From: Fimbriimonadaceae bacterium
GTDB taxonomy: Bacteria; Armatimonadota; Fimbriimonadia; Fimbriimonadales; Fimbriimonadaceae
Length of the DNA stretch: 64,000 nt
Assembly (NCBI GenBank): GCA_019638775.1
Contig: JAHBTD010000004.1
Coordinates: 186,001 to 250,000 of the forward strand
Reading direction: 5' to 3'
The notes beneath the pieces are model-generated. The model was given only the letters and a program-made list of their open reading frames with translations, searched no databases and was not told where the DNA came from. Positions 51,535 through 59,702 of the stretch are shown one piece after another. Each line of letters begins with the position of its first letter. The stretch's first letter is position 1. The translations under genes and the position numbers were made by a program.

Positions 51535-51794
51535 CCAACATCTTCCGCCGCAAACGGTCCGTCCACAAGCCCTGTCGGCATATGGAGGGCCTCCTTAATC
51601 GCACCGCTGACGGGACCTCCCGTGGCTTTGCGAAATGGTATGCATTGGCCCACGCCGCGCGATGTCCGGGATGCCGGAAGTTCTTGGAGCACCTGGAAGA
51701 GATGATCGCCCAGTTGAAGAAGAATAAGGGTCCCGAAGCTAGCCCTGAGGCGCTGGATCGGTTGACGGCGTTGGTCAGAGAGAGTGGGGAATAG
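51531..51794 (+). CDS. small zinc-type anti-sigma factor
   Basis: 87 residues, soluble, with no membrane helix. The spacing HAARCPGCRKFLEHL gives the H-x3-C-x2-C motif of zf-HC2/ChrR-like anti-sigma domains, and CRHMEGLLNR precedes it. Its start overlaps the sigma-factor stop (ATGA), which strongly implies that it binds the upstream ECF factor, perhaps sensing redox through the zinc site. Confidence 0.8.
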   Translation: MTNIFRRKRSVHKPCRHMEGLLNRTADGTSRGFAKWYALAHAARCPGCRKFLEHLEEMIAQLKKNKGPEASPEALDRLTALVRESGE

Positions 51795-51915
51795 GGTGAC
51801 CCTATTCGTAATCAACGGGTGGGGCAGTTTTCTTGGCGGTGCGACATCACGAGGCATTGTCACGATCAAGCAACGCACGTCGCTACGGCTAACACTTCAA
51901 TCTCAATCAACGCCT

Positions 51916-52812
51916 CTATTCATCCAAAAATATGACATCGTCAGCATCTAAATGCCACATCAATGTTAAAGACCGTAGACTTAACACATCTAGTTTTGCG
52001 CCACCCAATTGACGTCTGCGTATTACAAACCAATTTTTTGATAGTTTCATCTCGTCTATCGAAGAAACTACGCCAAATTCATGTAGTAAGTAATTATCGT
52101 TCTTCTTGAATACAAACAATCGAGTGCTGCCAGCGGAATAATCGACTCTTCTTAAGCCGCGGATAATTACTGTCCTATCTGAATCAGTAACAATCCAAGG
52201 CCCTCGTTTTTCACCAATCATATGTTCACGGAAATCAGGTGATACTAGTCCTTCACCTACGGTCCCGACAAGATCGTGTTTCTTCACTAACGCCATCGGC
52301 AATGATTTATCTTTAACTCCCGTGGACGACGAGTTCCCACCCATCCGTTCAGTCTTGCGCCATTGAACAGTTCCATCTCTCCGTACTTCCCCAGTTGATA
52401 CGACAGCCTGCCTGGAAATCATAGAAACAGGTTCTTCGATCTCGAACTCTGTATTGGATAGCCACTTCGGATTCTTTGCGGTCATTCTATATGAAATAGG
52501 TCCCTTTACAGCAAACGTTTTCGTGTTGAGAATCCATAACTTATAATCATACATTTCATTTGCCCATACGAGAGCAGTACTAAAATCTGAATTTTCCCAG
52601 AGCGTTACTGACTTGAATACTTTTTCGCCCTTCAATCGGACCTCATCTGGCTCTGGATTAATGGTCCATTTATCAGCATCGAACAGATTTTTTCTTACAA
52701 GAATACTTCCGTTTTTTTCTACTTTCGCAATGACAGCCGTATCTGCTTTTACAGTTGGAGATTTCTCATCTACTCGGCTACAAATAATTGTGCATATTAC
52801 CAAGCTAATCAT
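51916..52812 (-). CDS. AT-rich orphan gene 5 (distant member of the cassette group)
   Basis: A 298-residue protein of unknown family. The N-terminus MISLVICTIICSRVDEKSP could be a short lipoprotein signal (Cys near 11). The rest is beta-rich with many W and K residues (KPGPWIVTDSDRTVIIRG style repeats), compatible with a propeller. AGGTGA stands just before the ATG at 52812. It is far more AT-rich than its neighbours, and a diverged copy of the cassette element lies upstream in the same orientation, as with the orphan genes at 31-33 kb. Confidence 0.65.
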   Translation of the reverse strand: MISLVICTIICSRVDEKSPTVKADTAVIAKVEKNGSILVRKNLFDADKWTINPEPDEVRLKGEKVFKSVTLWENSDFSTALVWANEMYDYKLWILNTKTFAVKGPISYRMTAKNPKWLSNTEFEIEEPVSMISRQAVVSTGEVRRDGTVQWRKTERMGGNSSSTGVKDKSLPMALVKKHDLVGTVGEGLVSPDFREHMIGEKRGPWIVTDSDRTVIIRGLRRVDYSAGSTRLFVFKKNDNYLLHEFGVVSSIDEMKLSKNWFVIRRRQLGGAKLDVLSLRSLTLMWHLDADDVIFLDE

Positions 52813-52923
52813 AACTCACCTCATACTCAAACCCACGTATAAGTTGATCGTCGCGGCTGCAATAAACACGATCCCACGACATACTATCTTCTCGTTCACC
52901 ACAGTTACCGCCATCACACCTCC

Positions 52924-53050
52924 GATGCCTAAGAGTGCCAGTCCTTCTTCCCTTCGCTCCACTCCCGCTGCCAGAGCCTAAATCAACGGCAAGCCTCTCA
53001 CGAACTCAGTATACGATGGCTCAAGCTAGCATTCAGCCTCACGATCACAG
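52924..53050 (-). repeat. cassette element F, diverged copy
   Basis: On the minus strand it reads CCATCGTATACTGAGTTCGT (TATACT at 53013-53008), then GATTTAGGCTCTGG, GCGGGAGTGGAGCGAAGG and CACTCTTAGGCATC. These align in order with element D (CTATCGTATACTGAGGG, TTAGCCTCAGGG, CCGGGACTGGAGCGAGG, CACCCTGAGGCATC). The hairpin pairing has decayed. Confidence 0.7.
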
Positions 53051-53151
53051 CGAGTGCGTCACCCAAGCAGGCAACGGGCAAGAGCTCGGGGACGGGACGC
53101 AATACTTCAGCGCGGAGTGTAGGTGTGGGAACACAGGCGGCCTAAAAAACA

Positions 53152-53178
53152 AAAAAGCCGCCTCAAAGGCGGCTTTTT
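53152..53178. terminator. bidirectional Rho-independent terminator
   Basis: AAAAAGCCGCC and GGCGGCTTTTT pair around TCAAA, with A and T runs on both sides. It would end the tRNA-Asn transcript on the minus strand, 13 bases after the tRNA. Confidence 0.9.
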
Positions 53179-53191
53179 GAACCGAAAACGA

Positions 53192-53267
53192 TGGCTGCCG
53201 CAATAGGACTCGAACCTATGACCCGCTGATTAACAGTCAGCTGCTCTACCAACTGAGCTATGCGGCA
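53192..53267 (-). tRNA. tRNA-Asn (anticodon GTT)
   Basis: Acceptor TGCCGCA pairs with TGCGGCA, followed by G and an encoded CCA. The anticodon loop CTGTTAA closed by GCTGA/TCAGC gives GTT. A good promoter lies upstream and a terminator downstream, so it is a single-gene unit. Confidence 0.97.
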
Positions 53268-53279
53268 ACGCGAACGAAA

Positions 53280-53308
53280 GTTATACCTAATATTCTTGGA
53301 CGCGGCAA
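53280..53308 (-). promoter_or_regulatory. promoter of tRNA-Asn
   Basis: TTGCCG (minus strand, 53308-53303), 17-base spacer, TATAAC (53285-53280), ending 12 bases before the mature tRNA. Confidence 0.75.
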
Positions 53309-53441
53309 GGTCCCACATCAGGCAGAGAATGGGACCTCAGCCGAAATTTTGAACCGACCCGAGCTCTACCCAGCCCGAGGCAGTCTGAGGCAAGCCGCAC
53401 ATGAGCGCCCTAAGGCGGAGAAGCCGCAGAAATATAGCCCT

Positions 53442-53801
53442 TCAAGTGCAATCAGTCACCGACGGAACCTCCGATACAGACCCGAATACAGGCTTCCCCA
53501 CGCTCCGAAACTTCTCCACCTCTTCATGGGCACCTTTTGAGGGGCCACCAATGCGCAGCACTGCATCACACCGCTCTGCCAGAGCCAACGAAACCGGCAT
53601 CATGATCTCGTCGTAGCTGTCGCTTCCCACAGCTTCGATCATCGGCAACGCCATGTTCACGCCGATGATCGGAACATGCCCGAGACGAAAGACAGCAACA
53701 GCTGCGTCGTTCATCGCGCGCAAATTTGCTGCACGCTCTTCGGCAGTTTTTGCCCCATGCCGATACGGCCCCGAGATCATGATCCACATCTTTCGTCTCA
53801 T
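53442..53801 (-). CDS. DUF4406-like nucleoside deoxyribosyltransferase-fold protein
   Basis: A 119-residue protein from the ATG at 53801, preceded by AGGAGGAAGG. The sequence MWIMISGPYRHGAKTAEERA, then GHVPIIGVNMALPMIEAVG and ALAERCDAVLRIGGPSKGA fits the DUF4406 branch of the nucleoside 2-deoxyribosyltransferase fold, in which the S-G-P-Y/M loop binds the nucleoside or phosphate. The reaction is not known. It is divergent from glpX. A longer upstream frame inside glpX is a shadow. Confidence 0.8.
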   Translation of the reverse strand: MRRKMWIMISGPYRHGAKTAEERAANLRAMNDAAVAVFRLGHVPIIGVNMALPMIEAVGSDSYDEIMMPVSLALAERCDAVLRIGGPSKGAHEEVEKFRSVGKPVFGSVSEVPSVTDCT

Positions 53802-53882
53802 CCTTCCTCCTGTGAGGATGGCGCAGGCGATGGGTTCAAGTAAACTCTTTCCTAAGTCCAACCGCGACAAAGGAGTCCATTC

Positions 53883-54839
53883 TTGGATCATAGTCTTTAT
53901 CTTGATTTCGTCCGTGTCACCGAAAACGCCGCCCTTGGTTCTGCCCTTTGGGTAGGCAAAGGCGACCGCAACTCTGCCGACCAAGCTGCCTGCGAGGGCA
54001 TGCGCAATACGATGAACCAGATCGAAATGTCTGGGACGATCGTCATCGGTGAAGGCGAGCGCGACGAAGCGCCAATGCTCTTCATCGGTGAGGACGTCGG
54101 AACCGGCAAGGGTCCCCGCATCCAGATCGCCGTTGATCCGCTCGAAGGCACCAATCTGTGTGCGAACGGCACACCCAACGCCATCGCCGTCCTTGCGGCC
54201 TGCGTCGAAGGCGAAGGCCACCTCATGCACGCCCCCGACTGCTATATGGAAAAGCTGGTCGTTGGTCCAGAGTGCGCCGGTGTGGTGGATATCACGCTTC
54301 CGCCAAGGGTGAATGCTCGGCTCATGGCCAAAGCGATGGGCAAAGATATCGACGAGCTCATCATCGGCATCCTCGACCGCCCACGGCATGAGGCCACCAT
54401 TCGCGAGCTTCGCGAAGCGGGCTGTCGTGTCCACCTCGTCCCGGACGGCGACCTATCCGTCGCCATCGCCGCCCTCGACCCCGATTCGGGCGTCGACGGA
54501 CTCATGGGAATCGGCGGTGCGCCTGAAGGCGTCATCACCGCCGCAGCGGTGCTGTGCGTTGGTGGAGAGATGCAGGCAAGACTTGTATTTACCAAAGAGG
54601 AGCAGCGTGAGCGCGCCGAGAAGATGGCCGGGGGAGACGTGACCCGTATCTTCAAAACTGAAGATCTCGCCTCAGGAAATGTCGTGTTCTGTGCGACAGG
54701 CGTGACTCCTGGCGACCTCCTTCGAGGTGTGCGCTACAAACGCAGCGTAACGCTCACTGAGTCGATTGTAATGGTCTCGTCAGCCCGCACGATCCGTCGG
54801 ATTGAGACCTCACACCTTGATCCTGATAATGAAGAGTAA
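53883..54839 (+). CDS. glpX: class II fructose-1,6-bisphosphatase
   Basis: Gluconeogenic phosphatase, 318 residues, cytoplasmic. The start is TTG at 53883 with AAAGGAG upstream, giving LDHSLYLDFVRVTENAALGS as in other GlpX proteins. Metal and substrate motifs: VIGEGERDEAPMLFIGE, AVDPLEGTNLCANG and VGPECAGVVDI. GlpX enzymes can also act on sedoheptulose 1,7-bisphosphate. Confidence 0.96.
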   Translation: MDHSLYLDFVRVTENAALGSALWVGKGDRNSADQAACEGMRNTMNQIEMSGTIVIGEGERDEAPMLFIGEDVGTGKGPRIQIAVDPLEGTNLCANGTPNAIAVLAACVEGEGHLMHAPDCYMEKLVVGPECAGVVDITLPPRVNARLMAKAMGKDIDELIIGILDRPRHEATIRELREAGCRVHLVPDGDLSVAIAALDPDSGVDGLMGIGGAPEGVITAAAVLCVGGEMQARLVFTKEEQRERAEKMAGGDVTRIFKTEDLASGNVVFCATGVTPGDLLRGVRYKRSVTLTESIVMVSSARTIRRIETSHLDPDNEE

Positions 54840-54842
54840 TCA

Positions 54843-54876
54843 GAGATCGGATATCCGATTTCAGATATCTGATCTC
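54843..54876. repeat. interrupted palindrome with period seven
   Basis: GAGATC-G-GATATC and GATATC-T-GATCTC pair around an eight-base loop. The same DNA reads as heptamers ATCGGAT, ATCCGAT, TTCAGAT, ATCTGAT. It lies between the converging glpX and M48 genes and may act as a terminator stem, though there is no T run. Confidence 0.6.
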
Positions 54877-54879
54877 ACT

Positions 54880-55734
54880 CTAAGCCACATCCGACTTCTT
54901 ATAGTCGCCGCTCATGATCTTGTCATAGGCTCCTGACAAGACCCAGCGCTCCAACTCCTGGGTGCGGTGAACCGGCATCGGATGCGTATAGGTCGAACTC
55001 ATGAGGATAAAGATCAACACCTTACCGACCGCATCTAGACCCGAAGCATCCTGATAAGCACGCGCCTGATCCATGAATGCGTCGCGATTTTCTTCATGGG
55101 AGAGTCGATTGGGACCAGCCGTAAGTCGAAGGTTGGCGTCGATGGACGTATCCAGCGATTGCGAAACCAATAGCCCGGCACGGTCTGCGCTGATCTCGGC
55201 CTGCCTCGACCATTCATAAAACGCCAGCATCAGTCCAAGGCTCGCCACGTCCCCCAGACCGAACGTACGCCGTCCAATTGCCTCCAGCAAGGGTATCAGC
55301 ACCGCCGCGACAGATTTATAGAGCACATGGCCTGCCTTGATATGTCCAAGTTCATGACCCATAAGATGATACAATTCCTCGTCACTAAGTGTCTCCACGA
55401 TTGACGAACGCAGGGTTATGTACGGGCGCTCGACTCCGCCGGTAAGTGCATTGGGGAACGGGTTGCTCGTGATGTAAAGCTCGGGTTCGGGCATGTCCAA
55501 GACTTCGCAGGATTCGGCAAGGATGTCATAAAGCGTCTTGTACTGCGTCGGTCCACAACGGACCGACATCGACATGTTGTAGCAGTACATCCAGCGGTCA
55601 ATCCCCAGCTCATAGAACTTCTGGATCACCTTAGGCAAAAGCGGTACTTTTTTCAGCGCCTCAAGGGCAATCCGGTCCGTATCGGCGATGAAAGCGTCAG
55701 CCGAGACTCCTTTCAGAATCGTGCGTTCAGACAT
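54880..55734 (-). CDS. M48-family metallopeptidase
   Basis: A 284-residue protein with the zinc motif LMGHELGHIKAGHVLYKSV (HExxH form HELGH, about residue 128) and the third ligand in SRQAEISADRAGLL. Two weak hydrophobic segments flank the motif, so it may be a peripheral or membrane-embedded HtpX/Ste24-like protease. The N-terminus has no signal peptide. The C-terminal THPMPVHRTQELERWV is typical of this branch. TAACCT lies nine bases before the ATG. Confidence 0.9.
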   Translation of the reverse strand: MSERTILKGVSADAFIADTDRIALEALKKVPLLPKVIQKFYELGIDRWMYCYNMSMSVRCGPTQYKTLYDILAESCEVLDMPEPELYITSNPFPNALTGGVERPYITLRSSIVETLSDEELYHLMGHELGHIKAGHVLYKSVAAVLIPLLEAIGRRTFGLGDVASLGLMLAFYEWSRQAEISADRAGLLVSQSLDTSIDANLRLTAGPNRLSHEENRDAFMDQARAYQDASGLDAVGKVLIFILMSSTYTHPMPVHRTQELERWVLSGAYDKIMSGDYKKSDVA

Positions 55735-55877
55735 GGTTGCTTTAGGTTACGCCAGAATCATGCCCCCAGGTTGCAACTGCCTAGTGGCATGGTCCCAAAA
55801 ATTTTCTCAAACTTTCCGGGAACAAGCTCAAATCAAGCCTCGTCAAACAGGGACACACATTGCATTGAAAGGAGAGT

Positions 55878-55918
55878 GTGCCCTGCCGATTAAAACCCTC
55901 TCGGCGGGGCACTTTTTT
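55878..55918 (+). terminator. strong terminator without an obvious gene
   Basis: GTGCCCTGCCGA and TCGGCGGGGCAC pair with one mismatch, followed by six T. On this strand no gene ends within the preceding kilobase, so it may end a small RNA or a short leader in the 279-base gap between the M48 and DUF5916 genes. Confidence 0.75.
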
Positions 55919-56013
55919 GTGTGTGAGCCTGCCATTTGAGTACCTGAATGTCTAGGACGTTCTGCGCAGTCAGCCCATCCAGGGCCGCCTATTCGCCTAA
56001 TATGCTTAGGTCT

Positions 56014-57975
56014 ATGTCTCCCCGAATCCCCTTCGCCTGCCTTGCCATACTCCTTGCCAGTATTACTCTGGCCGGTGGACAAGATACGAGGAGGCTCGAC
56101 GCGGTCAAGGTCGTCAATCCGCCAAAAATCGATGGGATCATCGAAGACAGTGAATGGGCAAACCTCTCCACTTTTCAAGGCTTGCTCGACGAGGAGACGG
56201 GGCAACCGACGGACGAGACAGCCCAGTTCTGGATCGGATACGACGATAAGTTCATCTACTTTGCCGCCAAACTCGTCGACAAGCAGCCGCACACAATTCA
56301 GGCCACAGAGTACAGAACGAACGTCAGTCTCGGTGGTGATGACTCGGTCACGTTCGCCCTTGATCCCTTCAATACCTACCGCGACTTTAACCATTTCAGC
56401 ATCAACCCGCGCGGCGCGACCAATATCGACATCGCCGGTGGACGAGCCGCAAAGCGCGAATGGCTGGGTGAGATTCTCGCCAATGCACGAGTCACCGAGA
56501 CGGGGTGGGAGGCGGAGGCACGAATCCCCTGGGGCATCATGCGATTGCCATCTCAGGGCATGCACGACATGGCGTTCAACGCCTCTCGAAACCACAAACG
56601 ACTCCAGAGAGACTTTGTATGGGCTCACACAGGCGATGGCCGGGTCGAGAACAACGGTCGCTGGGTGGGCGTCGATGTGCCCGCGACAGACAGGAACTCT
56701 CTCAAGCTATTGCCCTTTGGATATCTTGGTTACGATGACGGCAAGACGATTTCAAACGCAGGCCTGGATGCCCGAATGGCCATCACCGATCAGCTCGAAG
56801 CAGTTGGTTCGATCAACCCCGACTTCCGAAATATCGAGAATCAAGTCCTCTCCATCGACTTTAGCTATTTTGAGAGGCTTGCCGGAGAGTCTCGACCTTT
56901 CTTTCTGGAGGGTTCCTCGTTTTTTGGTACGTCACGAGATGCCCCAATCTTCGCTTCCCAACGTATTGATAAGTTTGATACTGGGTTGAAGTTCTACGGA
57001 AAGATCAATCCCACAACAGACATCGGGATTATCAATGCCAACGACTTCGGAGATGAAAATGCCCTTGTTGGCAGAGCCAATATGCAATTCAGCCCTCGCA
57101 GCAACTTAGTCGTGGCTTTCACCGACCTTCAGCGCAAGGGCATTTCAAACTCAGCGGATTTCATCTCTTACTCACACGGGATCGACCGCCTCTCCCTCTT
57201 TGGTCAGATATCCACGTCGCGTGATACGGACGAAGGCGATGGGCACCGATACAACACAGGTCTGAGTTACCGCAATCAGGGGCTCTCATCAAGCCTTGAG
57301 TATGTTGAAATTAGCCCCAATTACAGACCGCGTTTGGGCTTTGTAAGAGAACGAAACTTAAGGGGCTATAACGGACGATTCAGCTTCGACAAGCCGATGG
57401 ACTGGAACGGCGTGATCGAGGCTGGCTATTCACTTGGTTTTGAGAAGCTCAATGATTTTGATGGAAACCCTTACCGCACAGAATTTAGCGCATCCACAAG
57501 CGTGACGATGAAGGACGGACTCGATATCGACATCGATTACGACTATGAGGAGTTTGAGGGAAACATTGATCGCGTTTTCGATTTCAGCATCGAAAAGCCA
57601 AGAGGCAACCCGTACCGTCGATGGGACTTCGGGTTCACGACTGGAAAAGTAGCCGGTGAAAACTACCAATCTGAGCGGATATCGATATCCTATCGCCCTG
57701 TCCAAAGGCTTCAACTGAACGGAAGACTCCAGCATGTGAAGTTTGGCAGCGAAGACAACAGCCAATTCATCCTCAGCGGCGTTTACGATATCGGAAACGA
57801 CCAGTCGATTAATGGCCGCCTCGTAAGTCGAGGGAGCGACACAAACGTCTATCTGGCCTTCCGACGAAGCGGCAACAAGGGCGCCGAATACTTCTTCATC
57901 CTTGGTGATCCGAACGCGCGGAGTTTTCGGATGAGCGTAACCCTAAAGGTTTCAGTACCTTTCGAGATTCGTTAG
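56014..57975 (+). CDS. DUF5916 protein with a CBM9-like domain
   Basis: About 653 residues from the ATG at 56014 (MSPRIPFACLAILLASITLA signal; ATG 56002 is also possible). Residues about 30-210 are a carbohydrate-binding family 9-like beta domain (PPKIDGIIEDSEW, DEKFIYFAA-type strand, WEAEARIPWGIMRL). The remainder is a DUF5916 region (RPFFLEGSSFF, then many alternating beta strands), likely an outer-membrane barrel with odd/even strand repeats to the C-terminal F. The role is unknown; relatives sit in sugar- or peptide-utilisation loci. It is convergent with the next gene, with a four-base overlap. Confidence 0.82.
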   Translation: MSPRIPFACLAILLASITLAGGQDTRRLDAVKVVNPPKIDGIIEDSEWANLSTFQGLLDEETGQPTDETAQFWIGYDDKFIYFAAKLVDKQPHTIQATEYRTNVSLGGDDSVTFALDPFNTYRDFNHFSINPRGATNIDIAGGRAAKREWLGEILANARVTETGWEAEARIPWGIMRLPSQGMHDMAFNASRNHKRLQRDFVWAHTGDGRVENNGRWVGVDVPATDRNSLKLLPFGYLGYDDGKTISNAGLDARMAITDQLEAVGSINPDFRNIENQVLSIDFSYFERLAGESRPFFLEGSSFFGTSRDAPIFASQRIDKFDTGLKFYGKINPTTDIGIINANDFGDENALVGRANMQFSPRSNLVVAFTDLQRKGISNSADFISYSHGIDRLSLFGQISTSRDTDEGDGHRYNTGLSYRNQGLSSSLEYVEISPNYRPRLGFVRERNLRGYNGRFSFDKPMDWNGVIEAGYSLGFEKLNDFDGNPYRTEFSASTSVTMKDGLDIDIDYDYEEFEGNIDRVFDFSIEKPRGNPYRRWDFGFTTGKVAGENYQSERISISYRPVQRLQLNGRLQHVKFGSEDNSQFILSGVYDIGNDQSINGRLVSRGSDTNVYLAFRRSGNKGAEYFFILGDPNARSFRMSVTLKVSVPFEIR

Positions 57976-59069
57976 CCCCGACCCCGACCGGAGGTCTTCT
58001 TGGGCTTTGCTGGAGGTTTGACCTCCGCCTTGGGTGTCCAGCGGGCAATCACTTCTAGGCGATTCATTTCCAGCAATTCGGCAAGAGTTGGGTTCTTTTG
58101 AGGAGACCAAACCAGCAAACCCTTGGGCGTTCGCATTATCCCTGCGTCGGCTGGGATCATCCTCTCGGCTCCGGTATCCGCGTTATGAAGGTCGCGACCG
58201 CGCTGGTCAGCCTCAACAAAGATCCAAGGCGTCTCGCTATCTAAAAGCCGAACATTGCCCTTCGTCTCAATCAAAGGAAGAGCGTTTCCCGACGCAAGCG
58301 AGACCTGACCCATAACCAGCGACCCGTAGGTCGTTCTGGACTTATAGTGAGCCAGGTTGTCAGATCGTTTCCGAACCTCAACCACCTGCTCGCCGAGCTT
58401 CTCAAACGTTAAAGTTTTCGCCTTCAGGTCAAGGACGGATCGCCCCCAACTCCCCGACCCCGAGACAAAAGAAACCAAGCCGCGCGGTGTGAGAAGAAGG
58501 CGGTCCCAGTCGTCGGTCACATCCAGTGCTATTCCCGGAATCTTGCCAATAACATTTACATCCGGTTTTGGTGTTGTCAGGTCTGCTTCGACGACGACAT
58601 GAAGCCAAGGGTCTCCAACAAAGTCCGTCCATTCGACGAGGAGATAGACGCTGTTTCCAACCCGCTTTGAGCCCACAACTTCGGCAGCCCGTAAATCGCG
58701 GCGTCCCAAGAAATACAGGCCAAAGTTCAAAGTGATCTCCTCTTCCGAGAAGAGCTTAGGAGACAGCGTGAGGTATTCAAGACCGGTCGTGATCACCTCG
58801 TCGCCCTTTCGTACGCTCAGCCCACGCGCATCCCAAACCACAAATGCGTCGTCCCTTCTAAAGAGCAGTTTTTCCGGTTGACGGGCGGTTTCTGTTTCGG
58901 TAGACGTTTGAGCAGATATCCGGGTAGTCTCCGATCCTGAGACGATTCGAAACACGCCATTGGCATACTGAAGTTGGATGGGCTGAGCAGTCGATCCTGC
59001 GCCCTGAGCCAAGCCCAGAGCGATCAGAGCCAATGCGGCGAGAGAACCGAATGCGAGGCGAAGATGCAC
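57972..59069 (-). CDS. secreted protein of unknown function
   Basis: 365 residues with a signal peptide (HLRLAFGSLAALALIALGLA). Beta-rich, no family recognised. The tail (KAEVKPPAKPKKTSGRGRG) is basic and disordered. The GTG start at 59069 lies five bases from the ATG of the divergent small gene, so the two reading frames overlap head to head by six bases. Confidence 0.65.
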   Translation of the reverse strand: MHLRLAFGSLAALALIALGLAQGAGSTAQPIQLQYANGVFRIVSGSETTRISAQTSTETETARQPEKLLFRRDDAFVVWDARGLSVRKGDEVITTGLEYLTLSPKLFSEEEITLNFGLYFLGRRDLRAAEVVGSKRVGNSVYLLVEWTDFVGDPWLHVVVEADLTTPKPDVNVIGKIPGIALDVTDDWDRLLLTPRGLVSFVSGSGSWGRSVLDLKAKTLTFEKLGEQVVEVRKRSDNLAHYKSRTTYGSLVMGQVSLASGNALPLIETKGNVRLLDSETPWIFVEADQRGRDLHNADTGAERMIPADAGIMRTPKGLLVWSPQKNPTLAELLEMNRLEVIARWTPKAEVKPPAKPKKTSGRGRG

Positions 59070-59270
59070 TGTAAAGATTGTGCGCGATTCGACGAAGAAA
59101 ACGGGAAATGTCGGGACGACAAGCTGAACCCAAAAAGCTACAGTTCAGCCGTTCAGATCGCTGACATGTTCGGCGTACGGGCCATTTGCATGTTCAACGA
59201 CCACCGCGAGAGCCTCGTCGATATCCGCGAAGCGGGACGTAAGTTAGCTCTTAGGCCGCGTCGTCGTTGA
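59064..59270 (+). CDS. small cysteine-containing protein
   Basis: A 68-residue protein beginning MHCKDCARFDEENGKCRD, a C-x2-C-x9-C arrangement that may bind metal. A further cysteine occurs in VRAICMFNDHRE. GAGGCGAAG precedes the ATG. I do not recognise a named family. It shares start-codon DNA with the divergent secreted-protein gene, and its 3' end overlaps the lysine-alanine-rich gene by 27 bases. Confidence 0.6.
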   Translation: MHCKDCARFDEENGKCRDDKLNPKSYSSAVQIADMFGVRAICMFNDHRESLVDIREAGRKLALRPRRR

Positions 59271-59645
59271 TGCCTTCTTGGGCTTTGCCGCAGACTTCTT
59301 GGCTGTCGACTTTGCCGCTGCTTTTGTCGCGGATTTTACGGACGATTTCTTTGCTGATGCCGGTTTTGCCGCTGTCTTCGTTGATGTTTCGGCTTCAGCC
59401 ACAGGTGCAGACGCATCCTTTGATTCTGCCGTCGCAGCGGCAGGCTTGGCTTTAACCTTGGCGCCGGATTGCTCGCTGCTAGGCGAATCCTTCTTTAGCT
59501 TCTCTCCAGCCTTCATCAGCGTATCGCCAAGCTGCTCGGCGACACGCTTGTTTTTCTTCAAAATGTACGGAACAGCAACCGCAGCGGCGACAACAAGCGC
59601 TGCCTTCGTCAGTTGAAAGAGTCCACGGATGGGTATCTGCGTCAT
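59244..59645 (-). CDS. lysine/alanine-rich protein with one hydrophobic segment
   Basis: A 133-residue protein. Residues about 12-28 are hydrophobic (LTKAALVVAAAVAVPYIL). The C-terminal 60 residues are made almost entirely of K, A, S and T with repeated AAKPASAKKSS and ATKAAAKSTAKKSA, like the tail of histone H1 or bacterial H1-like proteins. It could tether DNA to the membrane or simply be a cationic tail; no function is shown. AGGACA stands near the ATG at 59645 and a palindrome lies upstream. Confidence 0.65.
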   Translation of the reverse strand: MTQIPIRGLFQLTKAALVVAAAVAVPYILKKNKRVAEQLGDTLMKAGEKLKKDSPSSEQSGAKVKAKPAAATAESKDASAPVAEAETSTKTAAKPASAKKSSVKSATKAAAKSTAKKSAAKPKKASTTTRPKS

Positions 59646-59659
59646 GTGTATGTCCTACC

Positions 59660-59690
59660 TTTTAGAGTCTATACAGTAAGACGTCTAAAA
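59660..59690. promoter_or_regulatory. 31-bp near-perfect palindrome, operator candidate
   Basis: TTTTAGA-GTCT and AGAC-(G)-TCTAAAA flank ATACAGTA. It lies 14 bases before the lysine-rich gene and after lspA. It covers a -10-like TATAGA on the minus strand, so it could be a repressor site, or the stem that ends the ileS-lspA transcript. Confidence 0.45.
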
Positions 59691-59702
59691 TCGTTGCAAG
59701 CG

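Noticed and set aside
52935-53180. Plus-strand frame of 81 codons (MAQASIQPHDHSE part)
   Set aside because: It runs antisense through element F and into the terminator stem; the last codons are the A-rich terminator arm. No Shine-Dalgarno or family match.
53802-54434. N-terminal extension of the DUF4406 gene
   Set aside because: The frame is open antisense to glpX, but the extension is not protein-like, and AGGAGG marks the ATG at 53801 as the true start.
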